A program made the position numbers and the translations under genes. The notes beneath the pieces were generated by a model. It was not told the origin of the DNA. It saw only the letters and a program-made list of their open reading frames with translations, and did no database searches. A stretch of 33,818 nt of DNA from CAZDQL01 sp964507325 (GTDB lineage Bacteria > Planctomycetota > UBA1135 > GCA-002686595), in contig CAZDQL010000072.1 of NCBI GenBank assembly GCA_964507325.1, positions 1-33,818 on the forward strand, written 5' to 3'. Shown here in pieces: positions 16,956 through 25,376 of the stretch (the first letter of the stretch is position 1; every line of letters begins with the position of its first letter).

Positions 16956-18535
16956 ACCCGCTCACACTGACCTGCGCCACCCTGATCGCGGCCTCGGCCT
17001 CCCTGGCCGCCCAGGATCCCGTGGACGAGACCGCAACGGAGACCGAAGACGTCGTCGAGGTCGACGCCCCGAGCCTCGTCCTCGAGGACGTGATGATGCT
17101 CAGGCTGCGCGACGGGGCGATCCACTGGGGCTCCATCTCCGACCACGACCCCGACGGCTTCCGCTTCGCCCTCCTGACCCACGGCGGGCTCGTCGACGTG
17201 CCCTGGACCCTGCTCGACCCCAGCCAGGAGATCTCCCTGCGCGAGCGCTTCGGTTACGTGGAGGTCTCCTCCGAGGAGTACATGGTCGACGTCGAGGTCC
17301 TGCGCCTGATGGACGGCCGCGAAGTGATGGGGGTGGTCCTCTCCCGGGAGGGCGATCACTTCGTGCTGAAGGTGGACGGCAACCTGCAGATGGTCCCCAA
17401 GGCGCGCGTCCAGAGCATCTCCAAGGGCCAGCGCATGCCCGCCCTCGACGTGTACGGCCGCGAGGAGCTCTACGCCATGTTCGCCGCGCGCGCCGCCGAG
17501 GACGACCCGGAGGCGCAGCTCGAGCTGGCGCGCATGTGCGAACGCATCCTCGACTTCGGCCACGCCCTGGAGCACTACGCCCGCGTCCTCGAGCTCGATC
17601 CCGACAGCGACCGCTCGGAGGTGGAGTTCGCCATGGAGCGGGCCCAGGTGAAGGCCCTGCAGCAGGCGCAGATCGACTACCTGCGCGAGGTGGACCACCT
17701 GCGCAAGCGCGGCAAGTACGACGAGGCGTTGGTCCTGGTGGAGGTCTTCGCCGAGACCTTCCCCGACAGCCCCCTGCAACAGGACGCCCTCAAGTCGCGC
17801 GACCGGGTGCTCCTGGCCCGGGACGAGGCGCTGCGCGATCTGGTGCGGCGCCGCTGGCACAAACACATGGGTCGACTGTGCCGCAGCAAGGGGGCCAAGA
17901 TGAGCTTCGCCGAGGCGGTGACCTACGCCGAGGAGGGTCTCGGTCAGGAGATCCAGGCCCAGGTGTTGGCGGACGTGCAAAAGCAGATCTCCGAGACCGT
18001 TGAGCCGGAGGCGATCCTGGCCTTCTGGGCCACCCGCAACAAGTTGCGCTACAAGGTGGCCTCCTACGGGTTGGGCACCTGGCTCCTGGGGGAGGACCGG
18101 GCCCTGGACGAGGGGGAGGATCGCAGGGATGCGCGCGAGAAGAAGCCGGTCAGCGCCAAGGACGCCCAGCGGCAGGCCCTGGAGGAGAAGATGAAGCGCT
18201 TCCTCGAGAGCCAGGCCGCCGCCCGTCGCTCCCGTTCGCGCGCCGATCAACAGGACGAGATGGAGACCGCCTGGGCGGTGCTGGGGAACAACCCGCGCGC
18301 CCAGTGGGTCCTCGCCTACTACGTGGAGTTCTCGGGGGACCTGGAGCTGCGCGGCCACCCCAGTCTGCGCAACTGCGCCTCCTGTGGCGGACGCGGGGTG
18401 CACGAGATCATCCACGCCGGTCCGGCCACCTCCAAGGGGATGCGCCAATCCGGCGGCAAGAGCGGCGGGGTCCAGCTGCTGCCCTGCTCCGTCTGCAAGG
18501 GGATCGGCCGCGTGCGGCGCGTGTACTACCGCTGA
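16952..18535 (+). CDS. Exported protein with two small beta repeats, TPR-like helices and paired CxxCxGxG motifs
   Basis: The 527-residue product begins with a Sec-type signal peptide (about 1-20, cut after SLAA). Two similar stretches, LRLRDGAIHWGSISDHDPDGF and VLRLMDGREVMGVVLSREGD, suggest a duplicated SH3/LSm-like beta fold. Residues about 175-300 contain TPR-like helices (FGHALEHYARVLELDPDS). The C-terminus has two CxxCxGxG motifs (Cys475/478 and Cys512/515), as in DnaJ zinc fingers, with about 30 residues between. Such motifs outside the cytoplasm would bind zinc or need protection from oxidation. It overlaps gspI by four bases and has CAGGAGA upstream, so it belongs to the pseudopilus operon. 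No known family recognised; function unknown. Confidence 0.8.
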   Translation: MNPLTLTCATLIAASASLAAQDPVDETATETEDVVEVDAPSLVLEDVMMLRLRDGAIHWGSISDHDPDGFRFALLTHGGLVDVPWTLLDPSQEISLRERFGYVEVSSEEYMVDVEVLRLMDGREVMGVVLSREGDHFVLKVDGNLQMVPKARVQSISKGQRMPALDVYGREELYAMFAARAAEDDPEAQLELARMCERILDFGHALEHYARVLELDPDSDRSEVEFAMERAQVKALQQAQIDYLREVDHLRKRGKYDEALVLVEVFAETFPDSPLQQDALKSRDRVLLARDEALRDLVRRRWHKHMGRLCRSKGAKMSFAEAVTYAEEGLGQEIQAQVLADVQKQISETVEPEAILAFWATRNKLRYKVASYGLGTWLLGEDRALDEGEDRRDAREKKPVSAKDAQRQALEEKMKRFLESQAAARRSRSRADQQDEMETAWAVLGNNPRAQWVLAYYVEFSGDLELRGHPSLRNCASCGGRGVHEIIHAGPATSKGMRQSGGKSGGVQLLPCSVCKGIGRVRRVYYR

Positions 18536-18536
18536 C

Positions 18537-19541
18537 ATGCGCGGCGTCACCCTGCTCCTGGCCACGGGCCTGGCGGCCGCCTGCGGCGCCACCTCCAACC
18601 GCTCGGTGGGCACCGCGACGGACCGGGAGCCCTCCACACCCGGGACCGCCTCCCCCTCCCCACAGGAGGGTGCCACCCCGCCCGTCGCAGCGGCCCTGCC
18701 CCTCGACCCCGAGTCCGCCCCCCCTCCCGCCTCCGGGAGCGACGTGGTGGCCCTGGTCGCCGGCCAGCCGGTCCTGGTCAGCGAGCTGCTCTCCGCCTGG
18801 GTGCATCGCGAGAGCCCGACCGTGCGCACCTACGTCGAGGAGCTGATCCTCTCGCGCCTGGTCCTGCTCGAGGCCGTGCGCCTGGGGATCGAGCTCCCCG
18901 AGTCGGCCTTGCACGAGGCGCTGGCGGACACGCAGAGGCGCATGGAGCTGGACGTCAAGCAGACCGGCGGCTTCAGCGGGGTCGAGGACTACGTCCGACG
19001 GCGTCTGGGACTCGACCCCGAGCGCTACCTGGCCGAGGTGCGCGAGCAGACCGCCATCGATCTCTTGGCCTCGCGGGTGGTGCGCGCCTGGCTCCTGGGG
19101 AGCGAGCGGGCGGAGCTGCGCGTCATCGTCATCGCAACGCGCGAGGAGGCGGAGGCCGCCCAGGCGGCGATCGAGGGGGGGGAGGACTTCGCGGCCGTCG
19201 CCGAGCGCACCGGTGTCGGCGCCCGCGACGGCAGCGGCGGTCGGGTGCCGCCGGTGGTGCGCGGCCCCACCGCCCTGGCGCGTCTGGCCTTCGCCACTCC
19301 GGTGGGGGAGGTGGGAGGTCCGATGCTCGAGGGAGAGCGCTGGCTGATCCTGCGCGTCGACGCGCGTCCTCCGCGGCTCGTGGGGAGCTGGGAGGAGATC
19401 GGCCCCCAGGTCGAGGCCAGTCTGGCCCAGCGCGACATCGAGGATCCCGAGTACTGGCAGTGGAAGGCCCACATCCTCGAGAGCCACGAGGTCGACATGC
19501 GACCGCTGCTCGAGCTGCTGGGCGGCCAGCTCGCGGATTGA
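18537..19541 (+). CDS. Lipoprotein with SurA/PrsA-like parvulin peptidyl-prolyl isomerase domain
   Basis: The 334-residue protein has a lipoprotein signal ending LAAAC (Cys16), then a Pro/Thr/Ser-rich linker. A SurA-N-like helical region follows (about 65-190: VALVAGQPVLVSELLSAWV, VEELILSRLVLLEAVRLGIEL). Residues about 192-285 form a parvulin-like domain (EAEAAQAAIEGGEDFAAVAERTG, GVGARDGSGGRVPP, VGEVGGPMLEGERWLILRVD). The usual HIL start of parvulin is replaced by VIVIA, so isomerase activity is uncertain while chaperone activity remains possible. It starts one base after the preceding stop and is probably co-transcribed, which suggests folding help for envelope or exported proteins. Confidence 0.8.
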   Translation: MRGVTLLLATGLAAACGATSNRSVGTATDREPSTPGTASPSPQEGATPPVAAALPLDPESAPPPASGSDVVALVAGQPVLVSELLSAWVHRESPTVRTYVEELILSRLVLLEAVRLGIELPESALHEALADTQRRMELDVKQTGGFSGVEDYVRRRLGLDPERYLAEVREQTAIDLLASRVVRAWLLGSERAELRVIVIATREEAEAAQAAIEGGEDFAAVAERTGVGARDGSGGRVPPVVRGPTALARLAFATPVGEVGGPMLEGERWLILRVDARPPRLVGSWEEIGPQVEASLAQRDIEDPEYWQWKAHILESHEVDMRPLLELLGGQLAD

Positions 19542-19613
19542 CCGCTACTGCCCCGCGAAGGGAACCCGCCGCGCACCATTGAACCGACGTCTGCCATTCC
19601 CGATCCTCCTCCG

Positions 19614-20303
19614 ATGGACGACACCGTCGACGCCGTCGCTGAAGTCGAAATGGACGCCCCCGAAGCCCCTCCCCAAGAGCCCCACGCGGAAGAACCGCAG
19701 CCTGGGGAGGAGCCGGAGGACGGGCAACCCGAGGAGCTGGAGGAGGAAGTCGCCTCCGGCCCCGGCCCCGGCGCCCAGCTCTCCGACGACGAGCTCGTGC
19801 GGCGTCTGGCGGCCCTGCTCTTCGCCTCGCCGGATCCCATCTCCCTGGGCCGGCTCGTCCAGCTCCTGGAGCGCCCCGAGCGGGCGCGGGTGCGCACCGC
19901 CCTGGAGACCCTCTCCGCGCGCCTGGACGGGGCGGACCTGCCCTTCCACGTGGTCGGCCTGAAGGGGGGCTACACCCTCGCCACCGACCCCGAGCAGGGT
20001 CTGGTGGTGGCGCGCCTGGCCCGCGGTACCCCGGTGGAGCGCGTCAGCGCGGCCGCCCTGGAGACCCTCTCGATCATCGCCTACCGCCAGCCGGTGACGA
20101 AGGCGGAGGTCGAGGCGATCCGCGGCGTGCAGGCGGGGCCCGTGCTGCGCTCCCTCGTCGACCGGGGGCTGGTCAAGGTCCTCGGCCGGGCCGACGTGCC
20201 CGGCCACCCCCTGCAGTACGGGACCACCAAGGAGTTCCTCGACCGCTTCGGCCTGATGGGCCTCGACGACCTGCCGCGGGACGCCGAGCTGGCCCGCGGG
20301 TAG
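19614..20303 (+). CDS. scpB: Segregation and condensation protein B
   Basis: Residues about 58-215 match ScpB: LVRRLAALLFASPDPISLGRLVQLL, then the conserved winged-helix region ERVSAAALETLSIIAYRQPVTKAEVEAIRGV, GPVLRSLVDRGLVKVLGR and YGTTKEFLDRFGL. ScpB forms the SMC-ScpA-ScpB condensin with kleisin ScpA. The N-terminal 55 residues are an acidic, proline-rich extension not usual for the family. ATG 19614 lies 72 bases after the lipoprotein gene and is preceded by CCTCCTCCG, not a Shine-Dalgarno sequence. Neither scpA nor smc is in the window. A GC-rich hairpin (about 20312-20342) follows the stop and may help end transcription. Confidence 0.95.
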   Translation: MDDTVDAVAEVEMDAPEAPPQEPHAEEPQPGEEPEDGQPEELEEEVASGPGPGAQLSDDELVRRLAALLFASPDPISLGRLVQLLERPERARVRTALETLSARLDGADLPFHVVGLKGGYTLATDPEQGLVVARLARGTPVERVSAAALETLSIIAYRQPVTKAEVEAIRGVQAGPVLRSLVDRGLVKVLGRADVPGHPLQYGTTKEFLDRFGLMGLDDLPRDAELARG

Positions 20304-20330
20304 CTGGTCGAGAGGGCGCGCACGGGCGGC

Positions 20331-20360
20331 TTGCGCCCCCTCGCGCCCCCCCCGTATCCT
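20331..20360 (+). promoter_or_regulatory. Putative promoter for the PpiD-like gene (TTGCGC-N18-TATCCT)
   Basis: TTGCGC (20331-20336) and TATCCT (20355-20360) are separated by 18 nt in the gap between scpB and the PpiD-like gene, the same element pair as at 1128-1156. The inferred transcript would have a leader of about 95 nt, with a perfect 6-bp hairpin (20438-20443/20447-20452) ending nine nt before the ATG and a C-rich tract at the start codon. Confidence 0.45.
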
Positions 20361-20461
20361 GGCCCGCTCCCTTTGTGCTCCGCGCGCCCGCGAGACCCCC
20401 TCAGCGGCGCTCCGGGCCCCTCTGCGGATCCCCCCGACCGGTCCTCGACCGGCCCTCCCCG

Positions 20462-22735
20462 ATGTCCAAGAAACAACAGCCTCCCCCGACTCCCCCGGAG
20501 AAGCCCAAGAAGGAGGATGACGGCTTCATCGTCACCCCCCGCGGCAAGAGCAAGAAGCAATTCATGTTCACCCTGGGGCTGATGATCTTCGTGCTCTTGA
20601 TCTTCACCGTCGGCAGCAACTTCCAGCAGACGATGGGGGGGATCTTCGGTGGCGGGGGCCAGGACATCGTCTACCTGTCGTGGACCGATCCCACGACGGG
20701 GACGCGGCACGAGGTGATGTACTCCCAGTTCATGAGGAAGGGGGACGTCCTCCACCGGCTCCAGCGCTACGGCCTCTTCCTCCCCTGGCTGGCGCCCCCC
20801 GGCAAGGGCCCCGAGGCCCCGGACGTGGCCCAGTTCATGATCCTGGAGCAGATGGCGCTCGACGCCGGGATCGAGCTCTCCGAGGCGGAGCGCCTCGACA
20901 AGCTGCGCATCACCTTCGGCTCCGGGGAGGCGATCCAGGTGATCGCCGATCGCTGCGGCTGGCAATCTCCCACCCTCGAGGCACACGTGCTCTCGGTGTG
21001 GCGGGTGGAGAAGCTCTTGGTCCTGATCCGCCAGGGCCTGGGCATCGTCCCCGTCGAGGAGTTGATCTACGACCCGCGCATCATGCCGGCCCGGCCGGGG
21101 ATCGCGGCGGTGGACGCCGAGCGCGTCACCACCCTGTGGGAGGAGTCCCACCGCCAGCATCGCTTCCTCTACGCCGAGCTCACCTCCGCGGATCTGGAGC
21201 AGGCGGCGCGCGAGGAGCTGCCGGGTGACGAGGAGCTCGAGGCGTGGTTCCAGACCCTCGCGGAGTACCTCCAGCGCCAGCACTACAGCGAGGAGCGCTA
21301 CCTCCCGCGGGTGGCCTGGCTCCCCCTGGACGGGGAGTTCGACGCCACTGCGCTGCTCGAGCGCTACCCGGTGCCCGAGGGCACCGACGAGGAGCTGCAG
21401 GCCAAGAGCTACTACAACCGCTTCAATAACGTGCGCTTCAAGAGCGAGGCCCCCGCGGACGGCGAGGCGGAAGGGGATGAGCCCGAGGCCGCGCAAGACC
21501 TCTACCTCCCCTACGACGAGGTGGCGGAGATCTGCCGGCGCGAGGCCCCGATCCACTACGCCCTGGGCGCCTGGCTCGCGGAGCTGCGCGCCCCCGTGGA
21601 CGACGGGGTGAGCGAAGGGGGTGAGACGCCCGACGAGGGAGAGACCCCCGAGGAGGGAGAGACCCCCGAGGAGAGTGAAACCCCCGAGGAGAGTGAAACC
21701 CCCGAGGAGAGTGAAACCCCCGAGGAGAGTGAAACCCCCGAGGAGGGGACGGAGGACCCCGAGCCTCCCGCGGCCCCCGACTTCCAGGCCGAGGCGGAGG
21801 CCCTCGGGCTCTCCTTCGCGGCGCTGGAGGAAGCCCTCACCCGCGAGCAGATCGAAACCACTCTGGCCGACAGCTGGGGTGGCAAGTTCGTCGCCGGCCA
21901 GCTCGCCTTCGCCGCCGCGGAGCAGTACCTGGCCACGGTGGTGGTCGAGGATGACGCCCTGCTGGTCCTCTACCTCGACAGCAAGCTCGAGCGCGAGCCG
22001 CGGCCCTTCCCCGAGATCCGCGAAGCGGTGGGGGAGGAGTGGATCGTCGAGCATTCAGCGCACATCGCCTTGACCCGTCTGGAGGAGCTGCGCGACGCCA
22101 TGGGCACGCGCCCCGAGGACGATTCCGAGACGGAGGAGGTCGACGAGTCGGAGACCTGGGTCGCCACCGTCGGCGAGGAGGAGTTCCGCGCCGCCCTGGA
22201 GGAGGCCGGGTACACCGTCCACGAGCGCCCCTGGCTCGAGCAGTACGAGATCCCCGGCGGCGACTACGATGCGATGACCCCCGCCGACCGCCACTTCCGC
22301 ACCGCCATCGACTGGTTCGCCCTGGAGGAGTCCCAGGTGCCCCCCGCGGCCAAGGACGCCGCCGGTGAGCACGTCTACCTGGCGCGGCACGCGGGCGAGC
22401 GCAGCAAGCCGATGGAGGGGATCAGCGCCAAGGACCTGACCCGCATGCGCATGCGCGCCGCCGGGGAGGTCTCGCGGGCGCTCGACGAGAGCCTGCTCTC
22501 CTTCTCGAGCGACTGGTTCCAGGACACTTTCATGGTGGAGTACTTCTGGAGCGACGAGGAGCCGGATCTGCCGCCTGGGTTCGAGGACGAGCCTGAGGAG
22601 GAGGGGGCACCCGCGGAGGAGGAGGGAATGCCCGCGGAGGATGAAGGAGCACCCGCGGAGGATGCGGATGCGCCCGCGGAGGATGCGGATGCGCCCGCGG
22701 AGGATGGAGAAGCGCCCGACGAGGAGCAGCAGTAG
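20462..22735 (+). CDS. PpiD/SurA-like single-pass membrane protein with acidic repeats
   Basis: A 757-residue protein: lysine/proline-rich cytoplasmic head, one membrane span (about 34-51) and a large extracytoplasmic part. The helical region after the anchor (MILEQMALDAGIELSEAERLDKLRITFG) and overall layout resemble PpiD/SurA-N periplasmic chaperones. I see no clear parvulin active-site core, so isomerase function is not supported. Two low-complexity blocks lie within it: a seven-unit acidic repeat (ETPEES type) in the middle and a seven-residue PAEDADA repeat at the C-terminus. ATG 20462 is chosen over upstream in-frame codons because it follows the promoter-like element and starts the charged head typical before the anchor. 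It ends directly against the kinase gene of the opposite strand. Assignment is moderate. Confidence 0.7.
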   Translation: MSKKQQPPPTPPEKPKKEDDGFIVTPRGKSKKQFMFTLGLMIFVLLIFTVGSNFQQTMGGIFGGGGQDIVYLSWTDPTTGTRHEVMYSQFMRKGDVLHRLQRYGLFLPWLAPPGKGPEAPDVAQFMILEQMALDAGIELSEAERLDKLRITFGSGEAIQVIADRCGWQSPTLEAHVLSVWRVEKLLVLIRQGLGIVPVEELIYDPRIMPARPGIAAVDAERVTTLWEESHRQHRFLYAELTSADLEQAAREELPGDEELEAWFQTLAEYLQRQHYSEERYLPRVAWLPLDGEFDATALLERYPVPEGTDEELQAKSYYNRFNNVRFKSEAPADGEAEGDEPEAAQDLYLPYDEVAEICRREAPIHYALGAWLAELRAPVDDGVSEGGETPDEGETPEEGETPEESETPEESETPEESETPEESETPEEGTEDPEPPAAPDFQAEAEALGLSFAALEEALTREQIETTLADSWGGKFVAGQLAFAAAEQYLATVVVEDDALLVLYLDSKLEREPRPFPEIREAVGEEWIVEHSAHIALTRLEELRDAMGTRPEDDSETEEVDESETWVATVGEEEFRAALEEAGYTVHERPWLEQYEIPGGDYDAMTPADRHFRTAIDWFALEESQVPPAAKDAAGEHVYLARHAGERSKPMEGISAKDLTRMRMRAAGEVSRALDESLLSFSSDWFQDTFMVEYFWSDEEPDLPPGFEDEPEEEGAPAEEEGMPAEDEGAPAEDADAPAEDADAPAEDGEAPDEEQQ
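21623..21748 (+). repeat. Minisatellite, seven 18-base units, in frame
   Basis: Seven back-to-back 18-base units encode Glu-Thr-Pro-(Glu/Asp)-Glu-(Gly/Ser). Units 4-6 are identical (GAAACCCCCGAGGAGAGT), flanking ones differ by one to three bases. The unit is a multiple of three, so unit gain or loss would change linker length without a frameshift. The repeat lies between two structured regions of the PpiD-like protein. Confidence 0.95.
22610..22725 (+). repeat. C-terminal repeat, six 21-base units, in frame
   Basis: The sequence CCCGCGGAGGA recurs at 22610, 22631, 22652, 22673 and 22694, with a diverged copy at 22715, an exact 21-base period encoding Pro-Ala-Glu-Asp-Ala-Asp-Ala-like heptads. 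It forms the acidic C-terminal tail of the PpiD-like protein and ends ten bases before the stop. Confidence 0.9.
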
Positions 22736-24616
22736 CTACCGCGCCACCCGGAGGCTCACCCGGAACACCGCCCCACCCCCCGACCGCGTCATCACCCGCA
22801 CCCGCGCCCGCATCGAGCGCGCCTGGAGTTCCACCAGGTGCAACCCCAGCCCCGTGCCCTGGGTGCTGCGGCGCGTCTCGTCCCCCATGCGGTAGAAGGC
22901 CTCGAAGATCTTGGAGCGCTCCTGCTCCGGGATTCCGGGCCCGCGGTCGGCGACCTCGAGCAGCACCCCGCCCCGCTGGCCACGCCGGGTGGAGATCCGG
23001 ATCGGCTCCCCGCCGGAAGGGACCGGCGCGTACTTGCGGGCGTTCTCGACCAGGTTGACCAGGATCTGGCGCAGCCCCTCGGGGCGCACCCAGACCGACG
23101 GCAGCCCCTGGGTCAGGTCGACCTCCAGGTCTCCCAAGTCCTTGCCGCCCACCCGTCGCAATCCTGACGCGCAGTCCGCCACCAGGGCCGAGAGGTCCCC
23201 CGGAGTAGGGTCCGGCGCGTGGCCGGTCAGCATGCGCTTGGTGAGCACCTTGTCGACCAGCTCGTCGAGGCGGTTCGTCTCGCCCACGATGCGCTCCAGG
23301 TAGTCCTGGCGGCGCCCCTCGTCCCGCGCCCAACCGTCGCGCAGCATCTCCCCGTACATCTTGACCGCCGCCAGGGGGGTGCGCAGCTCGTGGGTCACGG
23401 CGGCGACGAAGTTTTCGGTGCGGCGCGCCTGCTCCAGGGAGACGCGCGCCGAGCTGACCAGGAGCCGGATCCCGATCCCGATCGAGGCGACCATCACCGC
23501 CGTGACCCCCAACAGCCAGCCGAGCTGCACCTGGTGGGCGCGGTCGATGCTGGCCGTGCTGGCGCTGACGTGCATGACCGCCATCTCCTCGTCGGCGGGG
23601 TCGAGCACTTCCACGTCCAGCAGCTCGAAGAGGTCCAGGGGCACCACCGTCGTCTCGGCGTCGTCGGGGATCGGGGCCCCGGGCAGGTGGCAGGCCACGG
23701 CGCGGGCGAGCACCGCCCGCGCCTGCGCCGACGGCAGCTCCTCCAGGAGCCAGGCCAGGTCGATCTCGAAGCCCTGCACCAGGACCGTCTCGCGCTCGAG
23801 GGCCTCGTAGCAGCGGGGGGCCAGGATGTCCCGGGGCAGCTCCTCGATGCCCACCTTGCGCCGGGCGACCAGCCGCAGGGCGCCGCTCCCGTCGCGCAGG
23901 GCGCGCAAGCCGAAGTCGCCGTAGCGCACGCCCAGGGTCTGCAGGTCCCCCACGCTCTCGTGCAGCTTCTCCAGGTTCTGGACCACGCACTCCGGATCCC
24001 GCTGGGGGCTCATGTTGAGGGCCAGGAGGTCCACCGCCACCTGCTCCTCGGGGCCGGACTCCAGCTCCAGGAGGTCCAACGCCTCGCGCACGTGCCCCAG
24101 GGGCCTCTGGTCCAGGAGCAGCTCTCCGCGCACGAACTCCTCGAAGGCCAAGCGCCACTGGGCGCGCTGGGCGAAGGCCTCCGGCGAGCGTTGGGGGGGC
24201 TCGGCACCGGTCAGGATGACGGGCTCGATGTCTCCCCCCGCGTACCAGTCCCAGCTGAACCAGCCCAAGATCCCTGTGGGGCGCTGCTCGGTGACCAGGG
24301 GCGAGCTGGCCGGGCGCGGGTCGAGGCCCCCGCGCCCGTCGTCCACCGTGGAGAGGTCGTAGTAGTCCTGCTGGTAGTGGTAGAACTCGCGCCGCCCCTC
24401 CCGCTCGAGCAGCTCGCCCACGGTGCGTTGGATCGCCTCCTGCAGGCGCCGGGCCGCGTCCCGCGCGTCGCTGGGGATCGCGGCCCGTTGCCGGCGGTGC
24501 TCGGAGGTGAGCTGGTTCCAGAGCAGGGCGCCGAGGACGATGGCGGGCACCACCACCAGCACCGAGTACAGGAAGAGGGCGGTGCGCTGGGGGGGGAGTC
24601 GCCTCAGTCGTACCAA
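22736..24616 (-). CDS. Sensor histidine kinase with large unrecognised extracytoplasmic domain
   Basis: The 626-residue protein has a membrane span near 13-33, a roughly 330-residue extracytoplasmic region, and a second span near 364-384. The HisKA box FVAAVTHELRTPLAAVKMYGEML carries the phosphorylated His (His409). The ATPase domain shows the N box NLVENARKYAP, G1 ADRGPGIPE, F box FEAFYRMGDE and G2 TGLGLHLVE. The sensor region is not a PAS, Cache or HAMP domain that I can recognise; its ligand is unknown. The start overlaps the response-regulator gene by 13 bases, so the two are co-transcribed and the regulator is its partner. The stop directly abuts the stop of the convergent PpiD-like gene. 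Confidence 0.93.
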   Translation of the reverse strand: MVRLRRLPPQRTALFLYSVLVVVPAIVLGALLWNQLTSEHRRQRAAIPSDARDAARRLQEAIQRTVGELLEREGRREFYHYQQDYYDLSTVDDGRGGLDPRPASSPLVTEQRPTGILGWFSWDWYAGGDIEPVILTGAEPPQRSPEAFAQRAQWRLAFEEFVRGELLLDQRPLGHVREALDLLELESGPEEQVAVDLLALNMSPQRDPECVVQNLEKLHESVGDLQTLGVRYGDFGLRALRDGSGALRLVARRKVGIEELPRDILAPRCYEALERETVLVQGFEIDLAWLLEELPSAQARAVLARAVACHLPGAPIPDDAETTVVPLDLFELLDVEVLDPADEEMAVMHVSASTASIDRAHQVQLGWLLGVTAVMVASIGIGIRLLVSSARVSLEQARRTENFVAAVTHELRTPLAAVKMYGEMLRDGWARDEGRRQDYLERIVGETNRLDELVDKVLTKRMLTGHAPDPTPGDLSALVADCASGLRRVGGKDLGDLEVDLTQGLPSVWVRPEGLRQILVNLVENARKYAPVPSGGEPIRISTRRGQRGGVLLEVADRGPGIPEQERSKIFEAFYRMGDETRRSTQGTGLGLHLVELQARSMRARVRVMTRSGGGAVFRVSLRVAR

Positions 24617-25317
24617 CGGTAGCCCTTGCCGCGCACGGTCTGGATCAGCTCCGGCTCGGAGGGGTTGACCTCGACCTTGCGCCGCAGGCCCACGATGTGG
24701 ATGTCGACGGTGCGCGTCTCGACGTTGGCGCTGGCGTAGTGCCAGACGTCCAGCAGCAGGTCCTCGCGCGTGACGACGCGATCGTGGTGCTTGATCAGGT
24801 AGGCCAGGATGTCTCCCTCCCGCGGAGTGAGGGGGATCACCTGCCCGTCGCGGTGCACCTCGAGGCGCGCCAGGTCGACCTGGATGTCACCGGGGAGCTC
24901 GATCTGGGCGGGGGGTGCGGAATCCATCTCGCCGCGCCGGAACTGGGCTTCGACGCGCGCCACCAGCTCGCGCGGCGAGAAGGGCTTCTTCATGTAGTCG
25001 TCGGCGCCCATCTCGAGGCCGCGCAGCACGTCCTCCTCGTCCGCCAGGGCGGTCAGGATCAGGACGCGGGTGCGGTTGCTCTCCTTGCGCAGGTTGGAGA
25101 GGATCTCCAACCCGCTCACACCGGGCAGCATCAGATCGAGCACCACCAGGTCGGGCGCGCTCTCACGGATCCGATCGAGGGCGGCGGCTCCGTCGTGGCA
25201 GACCGCGGCTTCGAAGCCGGCGTGCTCCAGGGCATCGCGCACTCCGATGGCGAGGGCTTCTTCGTCTTCGACGACGAGAATCGATTTGGCGGCGGCGTCG
25301 GGCTTGTGTTCGGTCAT
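24604..25317 (-). CDS. OmpR/PhoB-family response regulator
   Basis: The 237-residue protein has a receiver domain with the acidic pair Glu17/Asp18, phosphoacceptor Asp61 (VVLDLMLPG), Thr89 and Lys111 (KKPF). Residues about 140-237 form an OmpR-type winged helix (LTPREGDILAYLIKHHDRVVTREDLL, TVDIHIVGLRRK, ending RGKGYRWYD). It should bind DNA as a dimer after phosphorylation by the kinase encoded directly downstream. ATG 25317 is the first start in frame after a putative TATCCT box. Target genes are unknown; no OmpR/PhoB-type direct repeat was identified in the nearby gap. Confidence 0.96.
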   Translation of the reverse strand: MTEHKPDAAAKSILVVEDEEALAIGVRDALEHAGFEAAVCHDGAAALDRIRESAPDLVVLDLMLPGVSGLEILSNLRKESNRTRVLILTALADEEDVLRGLEMGADDYMKKPFSPRELVARVEAQFRRGEMDSAPPAQIELPGDIQVDLARLEVHRDGQVIPLTPREGDILAYLIKHHDRVVTREDLLLDVWHYASANVETRTVDIHIVGLRRKVEVNPSEPELIQTVRGKGYRWYD

Positions 25318-25346
25318 GGTGGCGACGTGGGGCTGACTCGTGGGAG

Positions 25347-25376
25347 AGGATACCGCTTGGTGGGGGCTGATTGCAG
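25347..25376 (-). promoter_or_regulatory. Putative promoter of the two-component operon (TATCCT box, minus strand)
   Basis: Reading the minus strand, TATCCT lies at 25352-25347, 29 nt before the response-regulator ATG. The -35 position is only weakly matched (CTGCAA, 25376-25371, spacing 18). The box equals the -10-like element at 1151 and 20355, which is the main support. Confidence 0.35.

Noticed and set aside
21623..21748. Tandem repeat considered as CRISPR
   Set aside because: Units are 18 bases with no spacers and are in frame inside a coding gene.
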